Source of the DNA: Mycocentrospora acerina
Taxonomy: Eukaryota; Ascomycota; Dothideomycetes; Pleosporales
Reading direction: 5' to 3'
Assembly (NCBI GenBank): GCA_022701365.1
Contig: JAKUHH010000041.1
Coordinates: forward strand, 620,001 to 684,000
DNA length: 64,000 nucleotides
This document shows positions 23,560-33,774 of the stretch, in pieces; the first letter of the stretch is position 1, and each line of letters opens with the position of its first letter. Position numbers and translations under genes: made by a program. Under the pieces are notes generated by a model that was not told where the DNA came from, ran no database searches, and was given only the letters and a program-made list of their open reading frames with translations.

Positions 23560-23750
23560 TTGTAGATTAATGGAGTACCTACAGTACTGAGGTAGCTCTA
23601 TTTGGAAACAAGTCGACGAGAGGTTGCATTGCGACTGCAACTGTCCATAATCCACATCAAATTGCAAGATTCCTAGAGCGTCATCATCGTAGAAAGTTGC
23701 TCATAAATTCAAGAATATTATATTTCATATTTAATTTGCCCAGAAAACCA

Positions 23751-25097
23751 CTAAGCCACCTCCACCGTCCTCACAGCATCCTGATACTTCAGCTTCACCT
23801 GCGGCGGCTCCTGCCCCCTTGGCACCTCCTTCAAACTCCCCGGCTCAACATAGGTATCATACCCATTGACTCTCAGCCTCAACTTCCTACTCTCCGCATA
23901 CACCACCTTGCGCATCCTGTTTGTACTTCCCAGCGGCTGATGCTCCTTCAACCCATGCCAAGAATTGACAGTGATGCGGTCATCCCACCATGTCCTAAAC
24001 TCCGGAAGCCAGCTGTCCTGCTTGTCGAACTCGAGAGTCGCGACTTGCTCGTAGGGGTACTTCTTGGGGTCCCACTCAATACCGATGTCGTCGACGGGTT
24101 GCTCAGCCAGATCTTGGAGGAGCTGGGCGCAGAACGAGTAGGTGACTTTGTTCTTGAGGTGAAAGTCGCGCACATTTTGTGAAATGATGTTCATAGGCTC
24201 TGATTCACCGATTTCGGTGTCGACGAGGTCGATTTGTGCCTGCCCGAGAGGGAAGACACCATATTTGGCTACGTAGTCGCCATGACGGTATGCAGATTGA
24301 GAGTACTCGGGCATAGCGACCACTGTAGATTTTTATTAGTATGATATTTGATATTTGATTTTGATGGGGATAAGTGGACATACTGTTCTGGCGTGGCAGC
24401 TGGCCACCTAGCGTCGCGACATCAGCGTCCACACGCTTGGACTGCTCGTCCGCGAATGTAGGAAGATCGTTCCAGTTCCGCTCAAGCGCGTCGGCAATAT
24501 CGTATGTCGTCTGTGGGTCGCGCAGTTCGAGAACAGGGTAGTTGTTGAATGTCCAGTCCTGCGTCTTCTTGTCCTCGCCCCAGAGTTTCTCGCCCTCGAT
24601 GCCAAAGACCTTCATGCCAATTCCCCTAGGTGCGGGAAGATTGTCAGGCACAATCTTGGGCGTGAGAGATGAGTAACGCATGATAACATCGTAGGTACCA
24701 GGCCTCTTGAACATGCCTTGGGCAAGATGGGGAGGGAGGTTTTCATGAACGATGAATTTGCCCATGACGCACTGCAAAGGTTGTTAGCATTTTGGTGTAT
24801 CATTCGGTAAACATGGCTTACTCCTTGAGTTTTCAAATGTGTACCTCTCAGGCAATGCATGTGTTCATTGAAGTTCATCATTTGAAAACGATTGAATTGG
24901 TCTGATACGGCTTGAATCTTCTCATCCTCGCCAGGTGGAACGACTTCGACGCCCTTCGCATCCCATTTGATGTATGTTCCAGGCGCTGGTTTGTCTTGTC
25001 CTCCGGCTTTGACTGTCCCGCTTGGAACTTTGCCATTTTTAATGTTCTCAATCCTGTGGTGGCCCATGGGGCATGTCATAGACTGTGTTCCGCTCAT
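23751..25097 (-). CDS. catalase-like haem protein
   Basis: Three exons (25097-24822, 24771-24384, 24322-23751) encode 411 residues. It belongs to the minor catalase-related group rather than the main fungal catalases: the core is short, without the flavodoxin-like C-terminal domain. The conserved block is RGTHLKTQGCVMGKFIV with the candidate distal haem histidine, then FKRPGTYDVIMRYSS, APRGIGMKVFG and DWTFNNYPVL. The proximal tyrosine region of true catalases is not evident. It probably acts on peroxides or fatty-acid hydroperoxides. There is no obvious signal peptide or peroxisomal C-terminal SKL (the end is RTVEVA). The two introns (50 and 61 nt) have good consensus ends and restore motifs. 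Confidence 0.85.
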
Positions 25098-25948
25098 ACT
25101 GAATAGTGCAAGTCACGATTGATAATTGTTCCTACTAATTAACCTAATGGTTCATGACTTCCTTTTATGCCATTTTCCCAATCAGCCCTCTCCCGACGAT
25201 ACTATTAGTTTCCATGTCGCCGACGGTCATGCCTCCTCTTGTTGATGCCTCTGGACTTGATGTTCAGTAAAATGCGGGGTAGCGTATCAAATAATTTGTA
25301 TTTCGAGGCATCAGCAGCAAATAGGAGGACGGAGACAACTCCGCATGACGATGAGATCTCACACATCCGCTTAAGTGCACCATCCCCCAATTGGAAGCTA
25401 TCCATAATATGTGGAAAGATGGAAATATGCTGGAGAGTCTCAGTCTGGTACCTGGCCATACCTTGGAGAAATGTATGTTAGCAACGAAACAGACACGCCG
25501 AACCAAGAAGGGCGCCAACACCAAGCCACCAAACCATCAAGAATCACCAGCATCTGCCTGCCCTGCCTGCATTTCTGAAACGGGTTTACAAAATGATCAA
25601 ATAAGCAGATTATAGAAATAGGAGTGCATGTAACAAACTTTGCAGATTTGTTATTCAGAATAATGCTAATTGTGAAGACATGGAACTTGCTGCTACTCTA
25701 AACTGAAGCAAGTAACTTCCTTGGCGTATACTTTTTCGTGTGACAAAGGATCTACACTGCATGATGCTAGGGTGGGGAGCCGATATGGCAATACGCCAGT
25801 GCCCCACCATGAATACATTGAAGGAATACCTGAACAGGGTTGCTATCGAGAGAGCGAGGCTGATATGGAGCTCTGAATAGATAATGACAATGCATCATGC
25901 AGCTTGTCCTCAACAACCAGCAACGCCATCGCTTCTTGTCTAACTCGC
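25098..25948. other. intergenic, divergent promoter region
   Basis: This 0.85-kb region lies between the catalase-like gene (-) and the amidohydrolase gene (+). A minus-strand frame of 84 codons (25459-25205) starts with ATG, but it has no recognisable motif and I do not call it. No other feature is seen. Confidence 0.4.
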
Positions 25949-27241
25949 ATGGCGACAATAACAAACACCGAGCTATCCTCGAACTTGACGAATCGCATCG
26001 AATCCAACGCTTTCCGTGACTCTATAGACCTGACTACACTCCCGTTCTATCAAGAAGCACTGGATTCAATCACCGCGCTCTCTTCTCAAGCAGTCGATAA
26101 CATCCCCGACTTCACAAATGCAACACGAATCGACACCCATACCCACCCCATTCCGTCGTGGTTTCGCGCTCTCGAGCCTCAAGCTGCAGGTCGCGAAACA
26201 CCGTCATGGAACATAAGTGCTCATCTTCAGTTCATGGCCGAGCATAGCATTACCCACTCTGTGTTGTGTATCTCGACTCCACAAGCGAATGCTTTTCCGA
26301 AAGATGAGGAGAGTATGCGGAAGACGAAGACGATTGCTCTCGCGCGTCTACTCAATGAGTTTTCTGCGGAACTCTGTCGATTACATCCTGAGAGGTTCAG
26401 TTGGCTTGCTGTCACGCCCTTGCCGCATGTTGAGGAGAGTGTGGTGGAGGCGCGGTACGCGCTCGAGGAGCTTGGTGCAGTCGGAATAGGAGTTTTGACT
26501 AACCACGAGGGATTATATCCCGGTGAAGAATCGTTTGGCGATTTGTGGAGATATTTGCAGAGTAGGACAGAGACGCAGGAAAGTAAGGGCAGAGAAGTTG
26601 TGTTCATTCATCCCACGGATCCAGTGATCAGGCTAGACGATGGGCGCCTAGTAGGATCTAGACCATGTGAGTGACAGTGTGTCAATCTACTCAAGCATTT
26701 ATTGACAATCATCGAGCACCCCTTCGTTCGGGCTTGGGAGAATTTTACTTTGAAACGGCCCGAGCAATGTCAAGTATCACTGCGAACAGGACTATTATTA
26801 AATTTCCCAATCTACATTGGCGAGATTCACATGGAGCTGGTGCGTTTCCTGACATCTCTGAGAGATTTTTAATAGGCTTTCCAGATGTATCAGAGGAAGC
26901 AAGGAGAGCGTATAAGACGCGGTTCTGGTACGACAGCGCAGGGCCGGTCTTTCCAAACCAAGTCAAGGGTTTGACAGAGGGCATGGGAGTTCCTGTAAGT
27001 CAGCTATTGTTCGGAACAGTAAGTAGACCACTTCTTTGTTAGTGCGCAAACAGCAAACTAGACTAGATTAGCCAGCAATCTGACTTTCCACTAGGACTAT
27101 CCCTATGGAATTGGTTTCTGGGATGTGGATGCAAATATCACCGGACTCTCGGATGCTCAATTCCTTTCCAAAGAAGATAGGAATAGGGTCTTTTGGCAGA
27201 ACGCAAAAGGCCTGTGGGGAGATCAAGTACATAGGTATTAG
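25949..27241 (+). CDS. amidohydrolase-2 family protein (ACMSD-like decarboxylase or hydrolase)
   Basis: Three exons (25949-26666, 26717-27018, 27095-27241) encode 388 residues. The metal ligands of the amidohydrolase-2 family are all visible: RIDTHTHPIP (His-x-His), VVFIHPTDP, DSHGAGAFP and GTDYPYG, the last motif made by the splice at 27018/27095. This family includes aminocarboxymuconate-semialdehyde decarboxylase and the gamma-resorcylate and uracil-carboxylate decarboxylases, all zinc enzymes acting on aromatic acids. I chose the ATG at 25949 because the upstream in-frame codons contain no ATG. The last exon continues to VHRY and a stop. It is transcribed towards a PfkB kinase with only 65 bp between the stop codons. 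Confidence 0.87.
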
Positions 27242-27306
27242 TCACGTCTGAAGTAAAGGGCGCAGTTGCACAATCACTTGTAATTGCTCCATCTTGACTT
27301 CCATTT

Positions 27307-28374
27307 TCAACGGGTCTCAGCTACAAACATCTTGCTACCAAGTCCAGCAAACCCATCTTGCAAGACTTTTCTACCAGCTAGTTGGTTCGCGAATTGAAGC
27401 TTCTGCTGGAGACTCCAATCCTCATGGGTACTGAGCGCGAAGAGCATGCCTGCAATGAAAGTGTCCCCGGCACCGACAGTGTCAATGAGTGGCTGCTCTA
27501 TCTTGGGATGCCAGGCGTTAGCGCTTGCCCATGTCAGAGCTTCTTCGAGGATAGGGCCTTTTTGAACAACAGTAGCACCCTCGGCACCCCATGTGCAGCA
27601 AAGGGTTACTCCTGGGCGCATGCTTGAGATTTGAGATTCAAGGAAAGATGTGGCGCTATTGTAACCAGCACTCTCAGCCCACAACTTTGAATAGAATACA
27701 ATATCTGCGTATCGTGCGACCTCAGACATTCCCGTTCGGTCAGGCTTTTCACACTCAACACTCAGTTGAAGGTTATTGAACTCTTTTTGTGATCGGAGGA
27801 ATTGAACGCACTCTAGTAGGATTTCTGGAATTCGGCCTTCAAAATGGACCCAGCCACATCTTTCGGTAACTGGTGTGTGAGAGATGCGGGTGACAAATTC
27901 GTCGGTCGTCATCTCTGGAAGCTCATTGATGCTGACAATAGTCCGCGAGAGATTCTGCTCATTTTGAATGATATAGCTTGATGCAGCTTCCGTGTGTCCT
28001 TGACGATGAATACAAGATGTATCGAGTTCGACTCCTGGAAGAGAGTCGCGAACGAGATGATTCGCAGCTGATTCCTTGTCGGGAAGAACAGCAAGAAGAT
28101 GAAGTTTAGTTACTTTGTTGTTGTTGGCGAATTTCAAAGCGGGATCTTGGTCAAGTAGCTGTGCTAACACCTCAAGCGTATTACCTGTGTTGCCGCCTCG
28201 GCGACGTGTAAGCTTCTTCGCGCGAAGCTTTTGGTCTTCAATGGGGAAGTGAGGAACACCGAGAATTGTGTCAACGTAGATGGCACCAACACAAATGATG
28301 TGCTTGTGGCACTTTTCCAAGCATGGGCCAGACATGGTCTCCGGAACTTCCTGACTGGTGTGCATGATGGTCAT
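27307..28374 (-). CDS. PfkB-family sugar kinase (ketohexokinase/ribokinase-like)
   Basis: A single exon encodes 355 residues. The N-terminal region has the PfkB start (HIICVGAIYVDTILGVP), the substrate-binding motif RRRGGNTGNTLE and a strand-rich middle. The C-terminal signature DTVGAGDTFIAGML contains the catalytic Asp and the anion hole. These enzymes phosphorylate a sugar, ketose or nucleoside using ATP in the cytosol; the pattern is closest to ketohexokinase-type members. The start is at 28374 (MTIMHTSQ) or possibly 28335 (MSGPC). The frame continues upstream without another ATG. The gene converges on the amidohydrolase gene. Confidence 0.88.
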   Translation of the reverse strand: MTIMHTSQEVPETMSGPCLEKCHKHIICVGAIYVDTILGVPHFPIEDQKLRAKKLTRRRGGNTGNTLEVLAQLLDQDPALKFANNNKVTKLHLLAVLPDKESAANHLVRDSLPGVELDTSCIHRQGHTEAASSYIIQNEQNLSRTIVSINELPEMTTDEFVTRISHTPVTERCGWVHFEGRIPEILLECVQFLRSQKEFNNLQLSVECEKPDRTGMSEVARYADIVFYSKLWAESAGYNSATSFLESQISSMRPGVTLCCTWGAEGATVVQKGPILEEALTWASANAWHPKIEQPLIDTVGAGDTFIAGMLFALSTHEDWSLQQKLQFANQLAGRKVLQDGFAGLGSKMFVAETR

Positions 28375-29794
28375 TGGGCTGCGGCCGGCGATCTCCGTGG
28401 TGATCGATTCAACATGCAAAGTTCGTTCACGGTAGTAGATGTTTATCTGGGTTGGGCTTACCTAAGTGCTCACACCCGATCTTAGCTAGTTTGCTGCTAT
28501 TCGTAGCCTACTGTAGTACAGTCGTGTGTACATGCTACAGCCTCAGGACGTTCATGTTCACATTCACTCAGCGTTGGAATGAGAGCAGGTGAAGGATGGC
28601 TAGTGAGTCTGGCTATCGCACTAGGCATGTCGCAACAGACGCACTACGCACGAAATTCCCAATGATGCCTGACTGCAAGGTTCGCTGCTGTCAGGCGGCA
28701 AAGACGCACATGGGCTGGATGTGTGATGTTGAAGATGGCGGTCGCTGGTGGGGCAGAGAGACCACCTAGCTGGTCATGTGGACGTGTTGATGGCACAGAG
28801 GCGGTGACTTGGGGTTGTGCGACTGCTAGCGAGACGGCGTGGAAACTGCGTGAGAAATAGAGGTTCACTGGTGACACACGCCTGTCGGGCATCGACGCTG
28901 GAGAATGTTTGTTGTGGTTATTCTCTGGCAGTGGCGTTTCAAGCGCAGAGGGCAAACGTGGTTGCGGGCGTGCCGGCGCCGGATGGCAATTTCGACTCTT
29001 TGACTCCGTTCCTGCTGCAGCAGCACCGCTGTAGCAATACATGTGCATGCATTGCGATGCTAGATTGGGGCTTGACGGGCTATTCCGCGCCAGCGATAGG
29101 CGGAGTGCAAGTCACATTCGCCAGGAGCGCAGTGGTGCGGGCACTGTCGACAGCGGGCTCGCATGGCGGGCTAGGCGCAAACGAGTCGTGGCGGGATCTG
29201 GCCCTGCGAGTGGCAGTGGGCTGTGTGAGGGGAACCCTTGCAATCGTTCGCTGAAGGCCGTTGGCAGGACACAGCTGATGGTCGCTTGTGATGGGTACAT
29301 AATGCATCAGCACACCACTCCGCTTCGGTTTGCTGTTCCGCCCAGCATCCAAGCAGCCCGTGTCGGTGTGCAGCGAGGCTCTTATTTACAGAGCGCCGTC
29401 CCTCGCTCCTCTCTGGTGCCAACCCACGCCCCGTTCGCGAGACTCATTTCCAGCAGGAAGACCCTGGTCCTCTGACCAGCCTCACGGGTGCACCTCCCAT
29501 TGTCGCTCGCGTACCACTGTTTGGGAGCATGCTTTGGCTAGCCTAGGGTTCCTTTTTCTCGTTGAAGACGCAAAAAGCGCTGCACGGAACATTCGCAGTC
29601 TGCGGTACGGCGACGCAAAGGCAAGCCACTGCTCTTGACAAATACCTCATGCGCCGCTCTCGCCGCTCCGTCTCTCTACTTGTCCAGAGCCACCAAACGC
29701 GTTCAAGACGCTCGCCATTGCACCCCTTTTAGTTGCGGGTGCAGGTCTTTGACCCCCAAACCTAAATTCCACTCATCTCTTTTATCTTTTCACG
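28375..29794. other. intergenic, divergent promoter region
   Basis: This is a 1.4-kb region between the PfkB gene (-) and the PH-domain gene (+). Long overlapping frames occur on both strands from about 28640 to 29640, but they have biased composition and no motif. The last 150 bp before 29795 are pyrimidine-rich and look like a promoter and 5' UTR. No gene is called. Confidence 0.45.
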
Positions 29795-31387
29795 ATGGAG
29801 TCTGCCGCCAGGACACCGTCTCACACTCCCCGGAGGACTCGCTCGTCAAACTCTCCCAATTCGCAGCTTGCCCAGCCAACATATGGCTATCACAACACCT
29901 TCCACACACATGCACAACTTCCCGCCGGCGCCCCACCCACATATGCCCGTGCAAACGACCCTCAAACATTGCGACAATTGGAAGAGAAGGCACAGAGGGA
30001 GGCGGCGGCAGCACACACCAACCCCCAACCGCCCGCATACACATGTTCAGTCGAACTTGGTGCAGTCCTGGGCGTGCGGAAAGAGCTGTCATCGCCCTTC
30101 CAAGTCGCAGGACACCGAGAATGGTTCGACGCATATGTGGTGCTGCGCGGCACGCAGCTGAGCATCCACCGCGTAAAAAGCCCCCGCATCCTCAGCAAGA
30201 ATCGACTGCCGTCACCAGGTCGGCTCCTGAAGTCTTACACGCTGCAACATGCTGAAGTGGGCGTGGCCTCGGATTTCAAAAAGTCGGCATTGGTGCCAAG
30301 ATCGCCGTTTGCCCATTTTGTGCCCTCGGCGGCTCGTCCAAAGCTGTTCGAGACCGACCCACAGATGTTTGAGCCCATCAGGGAGCACGTGCTCCGCCTG
30401 CGTTTGGAAACGGAGCAGTTTTTGCTTTGTGCGCCAACGGAGGAAGAGATGCTGAAGTGGACAGAAGCATTGTGCGCTGCAATTGACATCAGCCCAGCAA
30501 TCGAGGATCGCAGTGAGCCCCGCTATCGAAGTCTGCCTAGAAGGAACAGACGACAGCGAGCACTTGACGGCGCACAGTACGCCGAGAATCTAGACAGCCT
30601 ATCAGCCGTGGACGCAGGACGCCGCATCATCGCAGAGCAAGAACGTATCATCCGCCAACTCTATCCACATCTAGCAGGGCCTCGTGAGCCCGACCACACA
30701 ACTTCCACATCAAACGACGCCGAAGGAGAAGATTTTGACGCCGAAGATGTGCGGTTCCCCACCCGCTCAGGCCGAGATCCACGCCGTTCTTCCTCCATCG
30801 AAGACGACGAAAGCCGCCCCCAAACCGGGCGCGTAGACCCAAAATTCTCCTCCGTAACCACCCCAAACCCACTACAGATTCTGCGGTATCGCCGCCGATG
30901 CGCTCCTATCCTACTGGCCTCATCGCCCCGCGTGAGCGATGTAGTGTACAGTAAAGGCCAGCGTATGCGTATCAACGTAAAGGAACAAGTACTTGGCGAA
31001 TTCACATACCACCCGCCCCGCTATGACGCCCACGGCTGGCCAAAATGCAACCACATTTCCAAATACGTCGCACCGGCCCTTCCTACTACTGAAGAAGCAG
31101 CAGCCGCCACACGTGACGATTTGCTTCGCCCTGCGTCACCTATGCGCGGGTTGAGCGACGACTCTATCGCGTCCATTTCGTTTGGCGAAGATTTGATGCC
31201 CATCCAGTCGGAAATCGGAAGTGGAGATGGTAGCTTTGCCTCGTCATCGGGACCGCCTTCGCCATCTGGAATCGTTCTCATGAAGAGCGATACGAGAGGA
31301 CAATTAGACGTGATTGTAAAGAGGAGGGGGAGTGACAGCGGAAACGGATTCAGTAGCGTAGCATTGGGCGTGGGACTTTTGGTATAA
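29795..31387 (+). CDS. PH-domain protein
   Basis: A single exon encodes 530 residues. After a polar N-terminus (MESAARTPSHTPRRTRSS), a pleckstrin homology domain spans about residues 80-230. It runs from VAGHREWFDAYVVLRGTQL through LHAEV-type strands (here TLQHAEVGVASDF) to RLETEQFLLCAPTEEEMLKWTEAL, the usual C-terminal helix with its conserved Trp. A disordered, acidic and serine-rich region follows, then a conserved C-terminal block with FTYHPPRYDAHGWPKCNHISKYVAP. PH domains bind phosphoinositides or proteins, so the product is probably membrane-associated and involved in signalling or polarity. The start ATG follows a pyrimidine-rich leader. Confidence 0.85.
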   Translation: MESAARTPSHTPRRTRSSNSPNSQLAQPTYGYHNTFHTHAQLPAGAPPTYARANDPQTLRQLEEKAQREAAAAHTNPQPPAYTCSVELGAVLGVRKELSSPFQVAGHREWFDAYVVLRGTQLSIHRVKSPRILSKNRLPSPGRLLKSYTLQHAEVGVASDFKKSALVPRSPFAHFVPSAARPKLFETDPQMFEPIREHVLRLRLETEQFLLCAPTEEEMLKWTEALCAAIDISPAIEDRSEPRYRSLPRRNRRQRALDGAQYAENLDSLSAVDAGRRIIAEQERIIRQLYPHLAGPREPDHTTSTSNDAEGEDFDAEDVRFPTRSGRDPRRSSSIEDDESRPQTGRVDPKFSSVTTPNPLQILRYRRRCAPILLASSPRVSDVVYSKGQRMRINVKEQVLGEFTYHPPRYDAHGWPKCNHISKYVAPALPTTEEAAAATRDDLLRPASPMRGLSDDSIASISFGEDLMPIQSEIGSGDGSFASSSGPPSPSGIVLMKSDTRGQLDVIVKRRGSDSGNGFSSVALGVGLLV

Positions 31388-31868
31388 AGCTCGGTTGGTG
31401 GCGCCGTGGTAACGATTGCGATATACCCTTGAAGCGTTCGGGAAGTGGTCGGCGTTGTTCATTTTTCCTTTCTTTTCCTTTTTTAGTGTCGTTGATCTCG
31501 TATGTTTTATTCAAAGGATTTTCCGGCGCCGGCGAGCGAGTGGGCGGATTTATGGATCGGGCGAAATTGGGCCTCTCTTTTCCTTTCCTTTCCTGTTCTC
31601 TTTTTTATTTAAATTTCTTTTGTTTGTTTTTGACGTCTCGGACATTGGGGGCGTTCTCCACACATATCGATCTGCAAACACGCGATCTGCGGGTGTTGAG
31701 TGCCATGGGTGGTTTTCATGTTCGTCATGGGTCGAGGTAACAGCAGTATGCAAGACATGCACACACACAAACAAACAAACACACGCTGAATACAAACCCC
31801 ACACAAACATGGGACTTTTGTCACTACAGTGTCAATCCTTCAAACTAGTCCACATTATTCGTGAACCT
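31388..31868. other. 3' region of the PH-domain gene
   Basis: This is T-rich and low-complexity sequence after the PH gene, with runs of TTTCC and ACACAAAC. It is consistent with a 3' UTR and terminator. No gene is seen before the poly-C run at 31869. Confidence 0.5.
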
Positions 31869-32085
31869 CCCCCCCCCCCCCCCCCCCCCCCCCCCCCNNN
31901 NNNNNNNNNNNNNNNNNNNNNNNNNNNNNNNNNNNNNNNNNNNNNNNNNNNNNNNNNNNNNNNNNNNNNNNNNNNNNNNNNNNNNNNNNNNNNNNNNNNN
32001 NNNNNNNNNNNNNNNNNNNNNNNNNNNNNNNNNNNNNNNNNNNNNNNNNNNNNNNNNNNNNNNNNNNNCCCCCCCCCCCCCCCCC
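31869..32085. other. assembly gap (171 N) bounded by poly-C on both sides
   Basis: Twenty-nine C residues (31869-31897) precede the N run (31898-32068) and seventeen C residues follow it (32069-32085). The homopolymers are more likely a sequencing or gap-filling artefact than genomic sequence. The RWD gene stop codon lies only 10 bp beyond the gap, so its 3' UTR is lost. Confidence 0.85.
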
Positions 32086-32094
32086 TTCTCACAC

Positions 32095-32844
32095 CTACTT
32101 GATCCCTACCGCCCTCAAAAACGCCTCCTTCCTCCCCCCAACCATCTGCACAACCTCACTCATGCTCTCCACCTCCTTTACGCCGTTGAATTGCAAGTCC
32201 CAGCTTTCCCCCTCCTCCTCGTACCGCACCTGAAACGCCTGCCAGTTCTGATGCTTGAGCAGGGTAACATGCTCGTTGATGGGCGCAGCGGGACCGGTGT
32301 AGAGGATTATCCCTGGGTAGCCTGGTTTTGTCAGGCCGCTGATCAAGGGAGACGGGGGTGAGAGGGCGAGTTTGCGTTTGTTGGTGTTGAGGAGGTGGTG
32401 GAGCCAGATGATTACTGTTTTGGAGTCTTGAGTCGTGGTGGTGTGGGGTGAAGAAGAAGATGATGGTGGTGATGAGGATGAAGTTTGTTGGATGGTGCTT
32501 TGTGAGATTGTGGTGGATAAAACGATGTCTTGGAATGCGGCGATGAGGGCATCGAGGGATTCCTCGCTCGGTGCTAGGTTTAGTTCCTCAAAGTGTTTTT
32601 TGGCTAGGTCCCGGACGTCGGTTTTGGAGAGGGTGGTTGCGGCGATGACGTCGGGCAGGGAGGATGCTGGGTAGTTGTCTGGAAGGCGGAGGTGCAGGGT
32701 TGCGGTGGATTGGGTGTACTTTAGGTCTCGACTTGAGGGGTTGAAGGTAATTTGGTCAGGGTAAATGGCGGTGAGGAGGTCGAGTTCCATGGAGAGGCGG
32801 GTGGGTTCTAGGGAGGGGGAGGGGGATGGAGAGATGGAGGTCAT
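32095..32844 (-). CDS. RWD-domain protein (RWDD2-like)
   Basis: A single exon encodes 249 residues. The N-terminal half is an RWD domain: LSMELDLLTAIYPDQITF, then a strand with LHLRLPDNYPASSLPDV, the Y-P-x-x-x-P pattern of the fold, and a C-terminal helix. A serine/threonine-rich linker follows. The C-terminal domain has VIIWLHHLLNTNKRKLAL and GYPGIILYTGPA, typical of the DUF1115-type region found in RWDD2 proteins. RWD domains bind protein partners such as ubiquitin-conjugating enzymes or Gcn2-type kinases; the role of this group is poorly known. The stop codon lies 10 bp from the assembly gap. Confidence 0.88.
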   Translation of the reverse strand: MTSISPSPSPSLEPTRLSMELDLLTAIYPDQITFNPSSRDLKYTQSTATLHLRLPDNYPASSLPDVIAATTLSKTDVRDLAKKHFEELNLAPSEESLDALIAAFQDIVLSTTISQSTIQQTSSSSPPSSSSSPHTTTTQDSKTVIIWLHHLLNTNKRKLALSPPSPLISGLTKPGYPGIILYTGPAAPINEHVTLLKHQNWQAFQVRYEEEGESWDLQFNGVKEVESMSEVVQMVGGRKEAFLRAVGIK

Positions 32845-33774
32845 TGTGGATGTTTGTCCAGGAGAAAACTTGTTGCGTGTTGTGAATGATTCGGTGAAGA
32901 CCTAGAACTGTGTGATATTTAGTGGGTTCACTCAATGCTGCATGTTGTCCAACGTGTGTATTTGGACTCATGGGATCGTGAGATGAAAATATCCGTGCAC
33001 GACCGCTGTTTCTGGTGGTTGATTTGCAACGGCCAGGGCCAACACCAAGCTGCCTAGCGATGTTCGAGCTACCTAATTGATTAGATGTTCATTTAGTAAT
33101 ATAATAGTGTTTGCCCTCTATAGACTACATGGACAACCCATGCGCTGGGCGTTACAAGTCGTGTCTGTGGTGTCCGGAGTTACCAATGGTGATAAGAGTT
33201 GGTTGACAACAAACGAATCTAGCAAAACTCAGCTGTCAGGCTACCAGCGAGTAGACGCAAGGATGAGACAGGCGTTCATGCAGGCGGAAGAAGCTCCCCC
33301 GTGAAGCGTGTCGCGTATCTGATCACTGGCTGCACGCGTGAAACTCTCCATCCATAGAAGACCTTGTTTGGGTTAGACACAAGGGACGCGCTTCAGAGCG
33401 CTGCAGGAGTGCAGCCCGCCCGCCGAGAATGTGCCATCCTCTCACGAGACGTGATCAATTGCCGTGTGGAGTCGTTACTTTTCTCTTCTCTTACTGTTCT
33501 CTCTCTCTCTCACACACAATCGTAGCGTCACATTAAATATCTGCGGCATGTGCGGTTGTCGAGAGCCCTGACGAACCGACACTTCCGTTCAACACACGCG
33601 CGAACACACCCCCGGTCACAGCAACCCAGCAACGCACCTTCTCTTGGCTGAGAACGCCCGGCCGCATTCCTTGGACTGTACAAATACGAGTCTTGGACAC
33701 AGGCACCAAGCAACCACGACCTTTACCACCTTCTCGTCGAATCGAGCGGCCTACACGCAGCGACACAGCGCAAG
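32845..33774. other. divergent promoter region, RWD gene / CAC2
   Basis: This is a 0.93-kb region between the RWD gene (-) and CAC2 (+). A CT-rich stretch followed by CACACA lies at about 33480-33520, upstream of CAC2. No gene is seen. Confidence 0.45.

Noticed and set aside
25205..25459. Minus-strand 84-codon ORF in the catalase/amidohydrolase spacer
   Set aside because: It starts with ATG but lacks motifs, and the surrounding sequence looks like a divergent promoter.
28640..29640. Long overlapping frames on both strands between the PfkB and PH-domain genes
   Set aside because: They are open because of base composition; none has a motif, a sensible start or splice sites, and they overlap each other.
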